Shown here piece after piece: positions 1 through 6,385 of a stretch of DNA of 9,761 nucleotides. Position numbers and translations under genes: made by a program. The stretch's first letter is position 1, and every line of letters begins with the position of its first letter. Below the pieces are notes generated by a model that saw only the letters and a list, made by a program, of their open reading frames with translations, was not told the origin of the DNA and ran no database searches. The DNA is from Limnochordia bacterium. GTDB lineage: Bacteria; Bacillota; Limnochordia; DUMW01. The stretch covers positions 1-9,761 of the forward strand of contig JALNWK010000076.1 in the NCBI GenBank assembly GCA_023230925.1, given 5' to 3'.

Positions 1-210
1 AAGCCCAGAAGCTAGACAACCTAAGGGGTTAGGACGGACGGATTCATGTTCAGGCAGGCAGACTTACCTGGGGAAGCCCTACACCATCCAAGTCGACTTG
101 GTAAGCTCGAACAAGCCGAAAGGCGAGGAAGAGAAGAAGTGGTATAGGGTGGCAGATAAGTCCATAGTAGTTATGAACCCTTAGCCTGTGAAGGCTGGTA
201 ACAGACGGAG
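1..210 (+). pseudogene. Probable group II intron RNA remnant (no reverse transcriptase)
   Basis: There is no convincing protein gene here. The sequence resembles the non-coding part of bacterial group II introns upstream of the intron-encoded protein: an AGAAGCTAGACAACCTAAG-like start, a GGCAGACTTACCTGGGGAAG stretch (residing at about 55-77), an A/G-rich AGGCGAGGAAGAGAAGAAG run (121-139), a CAGATAAGTCCATAGTAGT block (152-170), and a GACGGAGGGT segment (204-213) where an intron ORF ribosome site would be expected. The match rests on remembered intron style, not on an alignment. No reverse transcriptase or maturase ORF follows; the next recognisable coding is a different decayed gene. The left edge lies outside the window. 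It could instead be another structured or degraded sequence. Confidence 0.38.
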
Positions 211-217
211 GGTAAAA

Positions 218-235
218 CTAGATATTTTTATCTAG
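218..235. repeat. Short perfect inverted repeat
   Basis: CTAGATA-TTTT-TATCTAG is a perfect 7-bp stem with a four-base loop. It sits between the intron-like stretch and the LuxR-type pseudogene. It is AT-rich with no following T-run outside the loop, so terminator activity would be weak at best. It may mark the edge of the intron remnant. Confidence 0.35.
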
Positions 236-299
236 GTCATCTACTACGCATGGGTCATGTCCTTTGTAAATTGGTAGAAGGCGTCGCCGTTTACAGAAA

Positions 300-848
300 A
301 TGTTTTCAGCACGGAGCTTCGCAGCTTACTACACACCGTCAATCTCGTTTCCTCCGGCATATTTATGTTTATCATTCAAAAGGAGTGGTTTGTCAAAACG
401 GCCCGCATCGGGGCAGCACTGGTAATCACGGGGGTCGGTCTATTTCTGATTGCCCCAAACACACAAATTCAATTGCTGTGCGCGACTATCGTCGGAATGC
501 CCTTGGCTGTGTCAACGCCAGTATCCTAATGCCGTTCGTTTTCGCCCTCAACAATACGGAAAAGTGTCGGTAGTAATGTGCTGATCAGCCTGATTTCACT
601 TTATCAAACGGGAAACGGCAAGTTGCGGACAAAGAACTAGCCGCTCCATGCGGCGGGTCGCGCGGCTTACTCCTCGTGAGTATGAACTGTATCTCCCACT
701 CTTGGAAGGCTTTACTTTGAAAGAGTCTGCAGGACAGCTTTTGATCAAATATTCCACAGCGAATACGCACATGACAGGCATCTACAAAAAATTAAGAGTC
801 AAATCTAGAGCAGCGCTGATTATCAACTATCGCGACATCAATGGATGA
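300..848 (+). pseudogene. Decayed membrane-linked LuxR-family regulator
   Basis: Pieces of one protein appear in order in three frames. A hydrophobic segment in frame with 300 reads MFSARSFAAYYTPSISF. From 365 to 529 another frame gives a transmembrane-like run (ARIGAALVITGVGLFLIAP) ending at a TAA. A third frame continues with ILMPFVFALNNTE to a stop at 571-573. Bases 648-848 encode a LuxR-type helix-turn-helix (LTPREYELYLPLLEG, then STANTHMTGIYKKL and KSRAALI). Known bacterial regulators join an MFS-like multi-helix membrane part to a C-terminal LuxR HTH, and the order here fits the last part of such a protein. Several frameshifts and a missing N-terminus make it a pseudogene. The HTH piece could still be translated from the ATG at 648, but no good ribosome site is visible. 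Confidence 0.65.
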
Positions 849-922
849 GACACGCAGGCTCCATGACAGGTACAGATAAACCCCTGCGAATCCGGTGCAA
901 GACCGTCGGAACTGAAATCACA

Positions 923-1153
923 ATGACTGAGCATAAAAACAGTTTTGAGTACAAAGAAGCTACGCAGGCCGAGGAGAATATCTATACCGCTGAGGACGTA
1001 GAAACGGGCAAGACCATGGCGGGGCTTTCCTATTTCCTTTTCTTCTTGCCGCTGCTGACCTGTAGCGAATCTAAGTATGCGAAACTCCATGCCAATCAAT
1101 CCCTACTACTCCTAATCACAGCCATAGCAGGAAATATGACATTATGTCTTTAG
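923..1153 (+). CDS. Truncated small membrane protein (DUF4870/TM2-like)
   Basis: This is a 76-residue reading frame from the ATG at 923. An acidic N-terminus (about residues 1-30) leads to GKTMAGLSYFLFFLPLL, a membrane helix, then ESKYAKLHANQSLLLLITAI, the start of a second helix. The order 'K-TMA-LSY-x-FFLPLL ... K-A-x-HANQ-x-LLL' is typical of a family of small membrane proteins, usually 100-150 residues with three or more helices. Here the protein stops after GNMTLCL, so the later helices are missing and it is probably a broken gene. An in-frame ATG at 845 would add 26 residues with no family likeness. The ribosome site before 923 is poor. The stop codon touches the terminator of the gene coming from the other side. 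Confidence 0.5.
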   Translation: MTEHKNSFEYKEATQAEENIYTAEDVETGKTMAGLSYFLFFLPLLTCSESKYAKLHANQSLLLLITAIAGNMTLCL

Positions 1154-1194
1154 AAAACAATAGACTATATCTGTATACAGACATAGCCTATTGT
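1154..1194 (-). terminator. Intrinsic terminator of glutamate dehydrogenase gene
   Basis: Arms 1157-1173 and 1178-1194 form a 17-bp stem around a TATA loop. Read on the minus strand, two positions are G.U wobbles and the stem is followed by TTGTTTTCT. Read on the plus strand the same two positions are A.C mismatches and no T-run follows. The strand bias shows it works for the minus-strand gene, whose stop codon lies 14 bases upstream of the stem. Confidence 0.85.
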
Positions 1195-1207
1195 GGAAAA
1201 CATCCTA

Positions 1208-2491
1208 TTACAGCCATCCACGGAGCTTAACTGCCTCCGCTACTCGATTAATGGCGATCACATATGCAGCATCCCGCATATACAGACTCTTCTCTTGAGC
1301 AAGCTGATGAACTGCATGAAAAGCGGATGTCATCTTGAAATCCAGTTTCTCCAAGACCTCTTCCTTTGACCAGAAGTAGTTCATATTACACTGCACTTGC
1401 TCGAAATAACTACAGGTGACTCCGCCAGCATTACATAGAAAATCAGGAACAACATAGATATTCTTAGCCTTTATCAGCTCATCGCTATCCGGGGTTGTCG
1501 GTCCGTTTGCTCCCTCACAAATCACTTTTACCTGACTGCTGACTTTTGCGAAAGAGGCTGGTGTAATTTGGTTCTCAAGCGCACAAGGAAGGAGAATATC
1601 AACATCCTGGGCAATCCATTCGCTGCCGTCTAGTAGCTCACATCCAAGCTCCTGGGCCTTTTCTTTATTGATTGTTCCATAAGGATCCTTTATAGCGGCC
1701 ATTTGCTCAACGTCAAGCCCGTTTGCATTACGGAAGGTCCAAGCCTTTTTGTCGTGATTATCCCAGCATGATATGGCTATAATCTTCCCGCCAAGCTGTG
1801 TATACATTCGAGCTGCATATTCAGCAACGTTCCCGAAGCCTTGGAGGCTTGCGGTTGTCTTCGTAATATCAATGTTCAATGCTTTAAGTGCTTCTCTAAG
1901 TGTATAAATAACCCCGTATCCGGTAGCTTCCTTACGACCTAATGAACCACCCATTCCCACTGGTTTTCCAGTAATGGTACCTGGATAATGACCACCATGG
2001 ATCGTCTCGTATTCATCTAGCATCCATAGCATATGTTGACCAGTGCTCATAACATCTGGGGCGGGCACATCAATTACAGGGCCAATGTTTTTAGCTATCT
2101 GCCTGACATATCCGCGGCATAGACGCTCTTGTTCGCCCTTTGATAGGTTACGAGGATCACAGACAATGCCACCCTTTCCACCACCAAGGGGAATGTCTAC
2201 CACTGCGCATTTCCACGTCATCCACATGGCTAATGCCCGAATTGTATCAATTGTCTCTTCCGGATGGAAACGGATGCCGCCTTTTGCGGGCCCCCGGGCA
2301 TCGTTATGTTTAATCCGATAAGCATTGAATACTTTCGTGGTTCCATCATCCATTTTCACCGGAATCGTAAAATGAATTTCCTGGCTGGGTTGACGTAGTA
2401 GTTCGCGCACCGATTGATCCAGATCAATTACATTGGCTACATCATCAAATTGCTTTTGTGCTGTCACATAAGCGTTGTAGTTTTCTCCCAT
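1208..2491 (-). CDS. Glutamate dehydrogenase (Glu/Leu/Phe/Val dehydrogenase family)
   Basis: This cytoplasmic enzyme of 427 residues, a normal length for the hexameric bacterial family, interconverts glutamate with 2-oxoglutarate and ammonium using NAD(P). Residues 67-77 (GPAKGGIRFHP) carry a substrate lysine, K70. Lysine K94 and the signature PLGGGKGG with catalytic K106 follow, and D146 in VPAPDV is the catalytic aspartate. The Rossmann domain begins near residue 190 with the dinucleotide loop GFGNVA (218-223). EGANGPTTP (326-334) and NAGGVTCSYFE (354-364) are also typical. All key residues are present, so it should be active. The start ATG is preceded by AGGGAG at good spacing. It stands alone, with a strong terminator behind it. 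Similarity is to the RocG/GudB-type enzymes; cofactor preference and catabolic or anabolic role cannot be read with certainty from sequence. Confidence 0.95.
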   Translation of the reverse strand: MGENYNAYVTAQKQFDDVANVIDLDQSVRELLRQPSQEIHFTIPVKMDDGTTKVFNAYRIKHNDARGPAKGGIRFHPEETIDTIRALAMWMTWKCAVVDIPLGGGKGGIVCDPRNLSKGEQERLCRGYVRQIAKNIGPVIDVPAPDVMSTGQHMLWMLDEYETIHGGHYPGTITGKPVGMGGSLGRKEATGYGVIYTLREALKALNIDITKTTASLQGFGNVAEYAARMYTQLGGKIIAISCWDNHDKKAWTFRNANGLDVEQMAAIKDPYGTINKEKAQELGCELLDGSEWIAQDVDILLPCALENQITPASFAKVSSQVKVICEGANGPTTPDSDELIKAKNIYVVPDFLCNAGGVTCSYFEQVQCNMNYFWSKEEVLEKLDFKMTSAFHAVHQLAQEKSLYMRDAAYVIAINRVAEAVKLRGWL

Positions 2492-2524
2492 TTCTCTTGC
2501 TCCCTACTTGTGAAGAATTCATAA

Positions 2525-2565
2525 GTTATACATATAAGGATACTCTACTGTCGTGTAGAAAGCAA
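2525..2565 (-). promoter_or_regulatory. Possible promoter of glutamate dehydrogenase gene
   Basis: Read on the minus strand, TTGCTT (2565-2560), a 17-base spacer and TATCCT (2542-2537) make a moderate sigma-A promoter. A better-looking TATAAC lies at 2530-2525 but lacks a good -35. Small AT-rich dyads (TTATA-CA-TATAA at 2526-2537; TCTAC-GTAGA at 2544-2559) overlap the site and could bind a regulator. This is weak evidence. Confidence 0.3.
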
Positions 2566-2585
2566 TTAGTAAGAGCACCATATGA

Positions 2586-2729
2586 CAAGGAGCCTGCTGG
2601 TATTCCCTGATGTGTTCTGAAGCTATGCCTTGCCGGGCAAAAGAGGGGGGATTAGAGGGAACCCTTCGCAGAAAACCTGGAGGCGTCCTTGTGAACTTGC
2701 TGGAGAAGGGGAAAGTTCCTACCGGCTAA
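2586..2729 (+). pseudogene. Possible PHAX-like RNA-binding domain remnant
   Basis: A short open frame (39 residues from the ATG at 2610) reads KEGGLEGTLRRKPGGVLVNL, then LEKGK and a stop. The spacing GG(L/M)-x-x-x-RR-x-PGGV-x-x-x-LL recalls the end of the bacterial form of the PHAX RNA-binding domain, where RRRTPGGVFF is typical. The rest of that domain is not found upstream: there is a stop at 2583-2585, and the glutamate dehydrogenase promoter region lies just beyond. No ribosome site is visible. It is either the tail of a lost gene or a chance likeness; the rest of this 330-base spacer holds nothing else I recognise up to the tRNA promoter. Confidence 0.3.
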
Positions 2730-2758
2730 TTGCTGACTCTACCAGCTTGTTTGAGAAG

Positions 2759-2787
2759 TTGACACCGTAGTGCTCCTGTGATAAACT
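2759..2787 (+). promoter_or_regulatory. Sigma-A promoter for tRNA-Ser
   Basis: TTGACA (2759-2764, perfect -35), a 17-base spacer and TAAACT (2782-2787, four of six -10 bases) place a transcript start near 2794, about 30 bases before the mature tRNA. Confidence 0.7.
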
Positions 2788-2823
2788 ATGACTTGTTTAC
2801 GTCACTGTAAAGAACACTATTGC

Positions 2824-2916
2824 GGAAGGGTGCCGGAGTCGGTCGAACGGGGCGCACTGCTAATGCGTTGTAGGGCTAAACCCCTACCGAGGGTTCGAAT
2901 CCCTCCCCTTCCGCCA
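2824..2916 (+). tRNA. tRNA-Ser(GCU)
   Basis: This 93-base class II tRNA has a 7-bp acceptor stem (GGAAGGG 2824-2830 with CCCTTCC 2906-2912), discriminator G2913 and an encoded CCA (2914-2916). The anticodon stem is 2852-2856 with 2864-2868; the loop CTGCTAA gives anticodon GCT at 2859-2861, reading AGC/AGU serine codons. The long variable arm pairs GTAGGG with CCCTAC, as expected for serine. The T arm is GAGGG-TTCGAAT-CCCTC (2889-2905). No clear terminator hairpin follows. Confidence 0.96.
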
Positions 2917-2981
2917 TCTTTATGCCTAATTCTAATCAGTTTTATTTCCATACCGGTTTGCATCTGTGTTTCATCGGATAA

Positions 2982-3182
2982 CTAAGTTTTCTGCAAGACC
3001 CGCTTTGTATATTCGCTAAGACTAATCCCTACCTCCCTACTGAAGGCTTGGCTAAAAGCTTGTATTGAACCATAGCCTAGACTGCTTGCGATCTCCTTGA
3101 TGATGGCAGGTTTTTCTATGGACCTAATCCAGAATGGAATGTGCTGGTAGATCTCTTTAGTGCTGCCATTGTCTATCGCCAC
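2982..3182 (-). pseudogene. C-terminal fragment of an AraC-family regulator
   Basis: The fragment encodes about 66 residues containing the second helix-turn-helix of AraC/XylS proteins: IIKEIASSLGYGSIQAFSQA, then FSREVGISLSEY, matching the family pattern 'I-x-EIA-x-x-LGY-x-S-x-x-x-F-x-RAF-x-x-x-x-G-x-SP-x-EY'. The normal family length is 250-300 residues. The first HTH and the N-terminal sensing domain are missing because sequence beyond about 3183 belongs to a different gene on the other strand. The nominal start is a GTG at the break and no ribosome site is visible, so this is a remnant and not a working regulator. Confidence 0.7.
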
Positions 3183-3197
3183 TTGGCCGGCAACAAT

Positions 3198-3540
3198 TGC
3201 TCCTTTGGACTGGATGTCACGAAAAAGTGCCCGATGACACAGGATGAGGTAGTGGAGGCTTTTATCGGACAGTTACTGGGAACGTATTGGAGCTAGCCTC
3301 AGTCTGGTTCCGCCAACGGATAATGATCACCTTCCATGACCCATTGGTGGCTGCCGCAATATTCGAGCCGAGTTTGTGTGAATACGAACAGGGTACGGTC
3401 TCTGTTAATCTTTATTCCCGAGTAGCTTTGGGGGACGACCCATTGGTCTTCAGCTTCCGATGGGCCGCACAGTTGCCACTTCGGTAGAGCCATACAGGTT
3501 CTTTAAGCACTATTTTGCAGCGTTTGAGAGTCTTCGTTAG
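3198..3540 (+). pseudogene. Frameshifted C-terminal half of a nucleoside hydrolase
   Basis: Three frames give consecutive parts of an inosine-uridine-preferring nucleoside hydrolase. The first (3198-3296) reads FGLDVTKKCPMTQDEVVEAF and ends at TAG; GLDVT is a family landmark. The second (from about 3287 to a stop at 3487) reads VWFRQRIMITFHDPLVAAAI, then FEPSLCEYEQGTVSV; the HDPLAAA segment includes the conserved active-site His-Asp. The third (3457-3540) reads GRTVATSVEPYRFFKHYFAA and stops, matching the family ending 'VATxVDxxRFFEHYF'. Intact enzymes split ribonucleosides into ribose and base and have about 300-320 residues. The N-terminal DTDxGxDDA calcium-binding motif is absent, the left edge adjoins the AraC fragment, and two frameshifts break the rest. 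From 3541 to 3627 I see no gene. Confidence 0.7.
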
Positions 3541-3627
3541 CAACAAGGCCGAATTCCCATTGTCCGGCTTATACCTAGATGAAGGGTGGTGCATTGGCTT
3601 TTTTGACTTGGAAAGCTATTGAACTCG

Positions 3628-5007
3628 ATGACGAAACCAAACATTATCTTTATTCTGATCGACGATCTTGGGTGGAGAGATCTTGGCTGCTATGGAAGCA
3701 AGTTCTATGAGACGCCTAACCTAGATAGACTAGCCGAGGAAGGTATGCGTTTTACCGATGCCTATGCAGCGGCACCGGTATGCTCACCGACCCGGGCAAG
3801 TATCCTAAGTGGCAAGTACCCCGCTACGCTCGGACTGACAAACTACATCGGTGGAAAAGAACATCCTTCCTTTGGTAAGTTGATCGATGCACCATATATA
3901 GATCATCTCCCTATGACTGAGAGGTCCTTAGCCAAAACACTTAACGAAGCCGGGTATGCCACATGGTTTGTGGGTAAATGGCATCTAGGTGCCCGGCCCT
4001 ATTACCCAATGGAACACGGGTTTGAAGTCAACATAGGTGGATGTAGCTGGGGACATCCTCGCCAAGGCTATTTTAGCCCTTATGGCATAGAGACATTAGA
4101 GAATGGTCCTAGGGGGGAGTATCTCACTGACCGGCTTACCAATGAAGCAATAGAGCTAATCAAGAATAAGGATGAACGACCGTTTTTCCTATATCTATCC
4201 CACTATGCCGTGCACACTCCCATCCAAGCTAAGGAGGATGATCTAGCAAGGTTCAAAGAAAAGGCAGTGAAGATGGGCCTAGATAAGGTTGACCCGTTAC
4301 GTGAGGGGGAACATTTCCCTGTGGAACACAAGAAAGGAAAGCGGGTGACCCGTCGGATGACTCAATCGGATCCGGCGTACGCAGCCATGATCTTCAATCT
4401 TGATCAGAATATAGGTCGTCTGCTAGAAGCCATCGAGGACATCGATCATACGATTGTGATTTTCACTTCAGACAACGGAGGACTTAGCACCGCAGAGGGT
4501 TCGCCTACCTGTAATTCCCCCTTAAGTGAGGGTAAAGGTTGGATGTATGATGGTGGAGTAAGAGAGCCCTTAATCATCAAGTGGCCCGGCGTGATTCAAT
4601 CGGGTAGTGTATGTGAAGTCGCGGTAACTAGTCCAGATTTTTACCCAACTCTGTTGGAGCTAGCGGGCCTTTCCCTCTTGCCGGAACAGCACTATGATGG
4701 TATCAGCATTGCTCCTTTGCTTTACGGAGAGGAGAGCATAGACCGTGAGGCGATCTATTGGCATTACCCCCACTATGGAAACCAGGGAGGGACACCGGGT
4801 TCTGCAATCCGAAGGGGAGACCATAAGCTGATTGAGTTCTTTGAAGATGGACGTCTGGAACTATACAATCTGCGGGAAGACATTTCGGAGACGAAGAACC
4901 TAGTGACAGCGGAACCACAATTAGCGGCAGAGATGCATCGGATGTTGGTCAGTTGGAGAAACTCGATCGAGGCATTAATGCCTCAGCCTAGAAAGGATCA
5001 AGCCTAG
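3628..5007 (+). CDS. Type I sulfatase (formylglycine-dependent)
   Basis: The 459-residue enzyme should hydrolyse sulfate esters, likely on a carbohydrate; the substrate cannot be named. D12 and D13 in ILIDDLGW bind calcium. The formylglycine site is C52 in VCSPTRASILSGKYP (the family pattern CxPxR, with Thr where Ser is usual). GKWHLG (116-121) holds the catalytic lysine and histidine, H196 is in HYAVHTP, D282-N283 in FTSDNGG complete the metal site, and K303 in EGKGWMYDGGVREP contacts sulfate. The C-terminal part (about 370-450) has the family ending with GDHKLIEF and LYNLREDISETKN. There is no signal peptide, so it is predicted to be cytoplasmic. The Cys-type site needs a maturase (in anaerobes usually the radical SAM anSME), not present here. 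The ATG at 3628 fits the family N-terminus; a TTG at 3619 would add three residues. The ribosome site GGAAAG is modest. Confidence 0.93.
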   Translation: MTKPNIIFILIDDLGWRDLGCYGSKFYETPNLDRLAEEGMRFTDAYAAAPVCSPTRASILSGKYPATLGLTNYIGGKEHPSFGKLIDAPYIDHLPMTERSLAKTLNEAGYATWFVGKWHLGARPYYPMEHGFEVNIGGCSWGHPRQGYFSPYGIETLENGPRGEYLTDRLTNEAIELIKNKDERPFFLYLSHYAVHTPIQAKEDDLARFKEKAVKMGLDKVDPLREGEHFPVEHKKGKRVTRRMTQSDPAYAAMIFNLDQNIGRLLEAIEDIDHTIVIFTSDNGGLSTAEGSPTCNSPLSEGKGWMYDGGVREPLIIKWPGVIQSGSVCEVAVTSPDFYPTLLELAGLSLLPEQHYDGISIAPLLYGEESIDREAIYWHYPHYGNQGGTPGSAIRRGDHKLIEFFEDGRLELYNLREDISETKNLVTAEPQLAAEMHRMLVSWRNSIEALMPQPRKDQA

Positions 5008-5062
5008 GGGAAGAGGAACGGAAACAGGTGTCACCAGATTATTCAATTGATTGCTAGCGTTT

Positions 5063-5087
5063 CCCAAAAGGTGATGCCACCGATGGG
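5063..5087 (+). terminator. Weak hairpin downstream of sulfatase gene
   Basis: CCCA-aaa-GGTG-atgc-CACC-ga-TGGG can fold as an interrupted stem about 55 bases after the sulfatase stop. No T-run follows, so it is at most a weak or Rho-assisted end, or an mRNA-protecting hairpin. Confidence 0.22.
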
Positions 5088-5139
5088 ATGGCTCGACGTT
5101 TAAACAGGATGTTGCTGATCCCAGTCATGTCAGGAAACC

Positions 5140-5259
5140 ATGATCATGGAAGACTACCGGTGGCGGACTTTCTTCTCCGAACTCCTCGGAAACGGCAAGA
5201 ACCTGCACGAAGAATGGCCCGGATTTCGTAAATCCAAGTTTGACCTGCAATGGCGATAA
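5140..5259 (+). pseudogene. Unidentified short reading frame, possible gene tail
   Basis: A 39-residue frame from the ATG at 5140 contains WRTFFSELLGNGKNLHEEWP and then GFRKSKFDLQWR before the stop. Its aromatic-rich, protein-like composition suggests the end of a decayed gene rather than random sequence. I recognise no family and see no ribosome site. Apart from this, bases 5008-5290 hold no gene I can support. Confidence 0.2.
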
Positions 5260-5299
5260 CAGGGGCTTGTCTTATCCTAAAATGAGCTTTCGGTTGCAG

Positions 5300-5329
5300 T
5301 TGAAATGAACGCTCCTAATATGGTAAAAT
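5300..5329 (+). promoter_or_regulatory. Sigma-A promoter of the metal exporter operon
   Basis: TTGAAA (5300-5305, five of six), an 18-base spacer and TAAAAT (5324-5329, five of six) predict a start near 5336. That gives an mRNA leader of about 148 bases before the start codon at 5484, long for a two-gene housekeeping operon and filled by the structured region described next. Confidence 0.6.
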
Positions 5330-5343
5330 ATCAGAGTAAACAG

Positions 5344-5467
5344 GCGAACATATAATGGATTAGAGCGCTTCAGAAAAAGACCGCTGGTAAGCTGGCGGCT
5401 TTTCTGTTACGGGAAAAGATCCTGTGGGAAGTAGTAGTTTCTCACAGGATCTTTAGCCATTGTTCGC
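5344..5467 (+). promoter_or_regulatory. Structured 5' leader, three-way-junction-like, possible riboswitch
   Basis: Three helices can form together. P1 pairs GCGAACA (5344-5350) with TGTTCGC (5461-5467) and, past a TATA bulge, ATGG (5355-5358) with CCAT (5457-5460). P2 is 5371-5384 with 5395-5406: CAGAAAA-G-CCGC with GCGG-C-TTTTCTG, about 12 bp with two single-A bulges and a 10-base loop. P3 is 5415-5430 with 5439-5454, 16 bp with one G.U pair and loop GTAGTAGT. The G.U would be A.C on the other strand, favouring a role in the plus-strand RNA. P1 closes one base before the Shine-Dalgarno AGGGAGGA (5468-5475), so its formation could affect translation. No consensus of the NiCo or yybP-ykoY metal riboswitches is seen. 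P2 is also terminator-like, with A- and T-rich flanks on both strands. Ligand sensing is inference only. Confidence 0.45.
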
Positions 5468-5483
5468 AGGGAGGAACTAACTC

Positions 5484-6368
5484 ATGAATGATAAGTTCAA
5501 GAAAGGCGAGAAGCTTTCAGTCGTTACTTTGGTTATTAACGTTTTACTGGCATTGGGTAAGGCTGTTGTTGGAGTGTTGAGTGGTTCATCTGCCCTGGTG
5601 GCTGATGCTGTGCATTCCGGTTCCGATTCGGTTACCACCGTTGGGGTTATCTTGGGGCTGAGGGTAGCACAGCAACCCCCGGATAAGGAACACCCCTATG
5701 GTCATGGCCGCGCGGAGTCCATTTCAGCTAAGGTGCTGGCGATCCTCCTTTTTGTTGTGGGTCTGGAAATGGTCCGGACTTCGGTTAAGGATACCCTTGC
5801 TCAGAACTTCACTGTTCCTGGGAAGATTGCTCTATGGATGGCGATTTTGTCCATTGTTGTTAAGGAACTCATGTACCAGGTTACTGTAAAAGAGGGCAAG
5901 AAAATCAACAGCAGGGCACTGATTAGTGACGCATGGCACCACCGCAGTGATGCATTGTCTTCGGTGGCATCGTCCATTGGTATATTTGCTGCACGCCATG
6001 GCTATCCTTTCCTTGATCCATTGGTTGCTGGGGTCGTTGCTATAATCGTCATGAAAACAGCCTGGGATATCTTTCGTTCAACCTTTGATGAGTTCATGGA
6101 TGCCCAGGTAGATAACTTGCTGTATGATGCGATTAATAATGAAGTCGTGGGAGTCAGTGGAGTAGTGCATGTTGATGAGATTCGTAGCCGTAGATATGGG
6201 GCTAATGCCTACATTGATCTACGGATTAGTGTCGATCACGAGTTAACAGTGGAACAAGGACACAATATTGCCTCGGCGGTCCGCAACAGGATCGTGACGA
6301 CAATTCCCGAAGTTACTGATGTGTTGGTGCATGTGGATCCCTTTGATGCTGAAAAAGAACAGGCTTGA
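5484..6368 (+). CDS. Cation diffusion facilitator (CDF) metal/proton antiporter
   Basis: The 294-residue membrane protein should export a divalent metal (zinc, iron, cobalt or manganese) in exchange for protons. Six helices are visible at about residues 11-32, 36-60, 80-97, 113-135, 155-172 and 178-194, with a cytoplasmic regulatory domain from about 205. The transport site is H44 and D48 in helix 2 (ADAVHSGSDS) with H152 and D156 in helix 5 (DAWHHRSDALSS); a two-His, two-Asp site is often linked to zinc-preferring members, but this is not decisive. EHPYGHGRAES (69-79) is the conserved loop of the FieF/MamM-type group. The C-terminal domain ends with a His-containing VLVHVDPFD. The start is set by AGGGAGGA eight bases upstream. 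The long structured leader before it suggests regulation, possibly by metal. The next gene lies 17 bases downstream. Confidence 0.93.
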   Translation: MNDKFKKGEKLSVVTLVINVLLALGKAVVGVLSGSSALVADAVHSGSDSVTTVGVILGLRVAQQPPDKEHPYGHGRAESISAKVLAILLFVVGLEMVRTSVKDTLAQNFTVPGKIALWMAILSIVVKELMYQVTVKEGKKINSRALISDAWHHRSDALSSVASSIGIFAARHGYPFLDPLVAGVVAIIVMKTAWDIFRSTFDEFMDAQVDNLLYDAINNEVVGVSGVVHVDEIRSRRYGANAYIDLRISVDHELTVEQGHNIASAVRNRIVTTIPEVTDVLVHVDPFDAEKEQA

Positions 6369-6385
6369 CAGGAGGTAACCTTGCG

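Noticed and set aside
250..573. 107-residue plus-strand reading frame
   Set aside because: Composition is poor and only its last part (from about 517) matches the decayed regulator; the rest runs out of frame with the hydrophobic segments.
2043..2321. Plus-strand frame inside glutamate dehydrogenase
   Set aside because: It is an antisense shadow of a strongly conserved gene.
3551..3622. Open stretch with GLYLDEGWCIGFFDLESY before the sulfatase
   Set aside because: It looks protein-like but has no start, no ribosome site and no family I recognise; it could be chance or part of the preceding decay.
3619..3627. TTG start for the sulfatase
   Set aside because: It adds only three residues outside the family N-terminus; the ATG at 3628 fits better.
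5415..5454. 16-bp hairpin as a simple terminator
   Set aside because: No T-run follows on the plus strand, it lies between promoter and start codon, and its wobble pair favours the plus-strand RNA; a minus-strand terminator would serve no gene here.
5344..5467. NiCo or yybP-ykoY riboswitch before the CDF gene
   Set aside because: The gene context fits, but the conserved nucleotides I know for those classes are absent and the helix layout differs.
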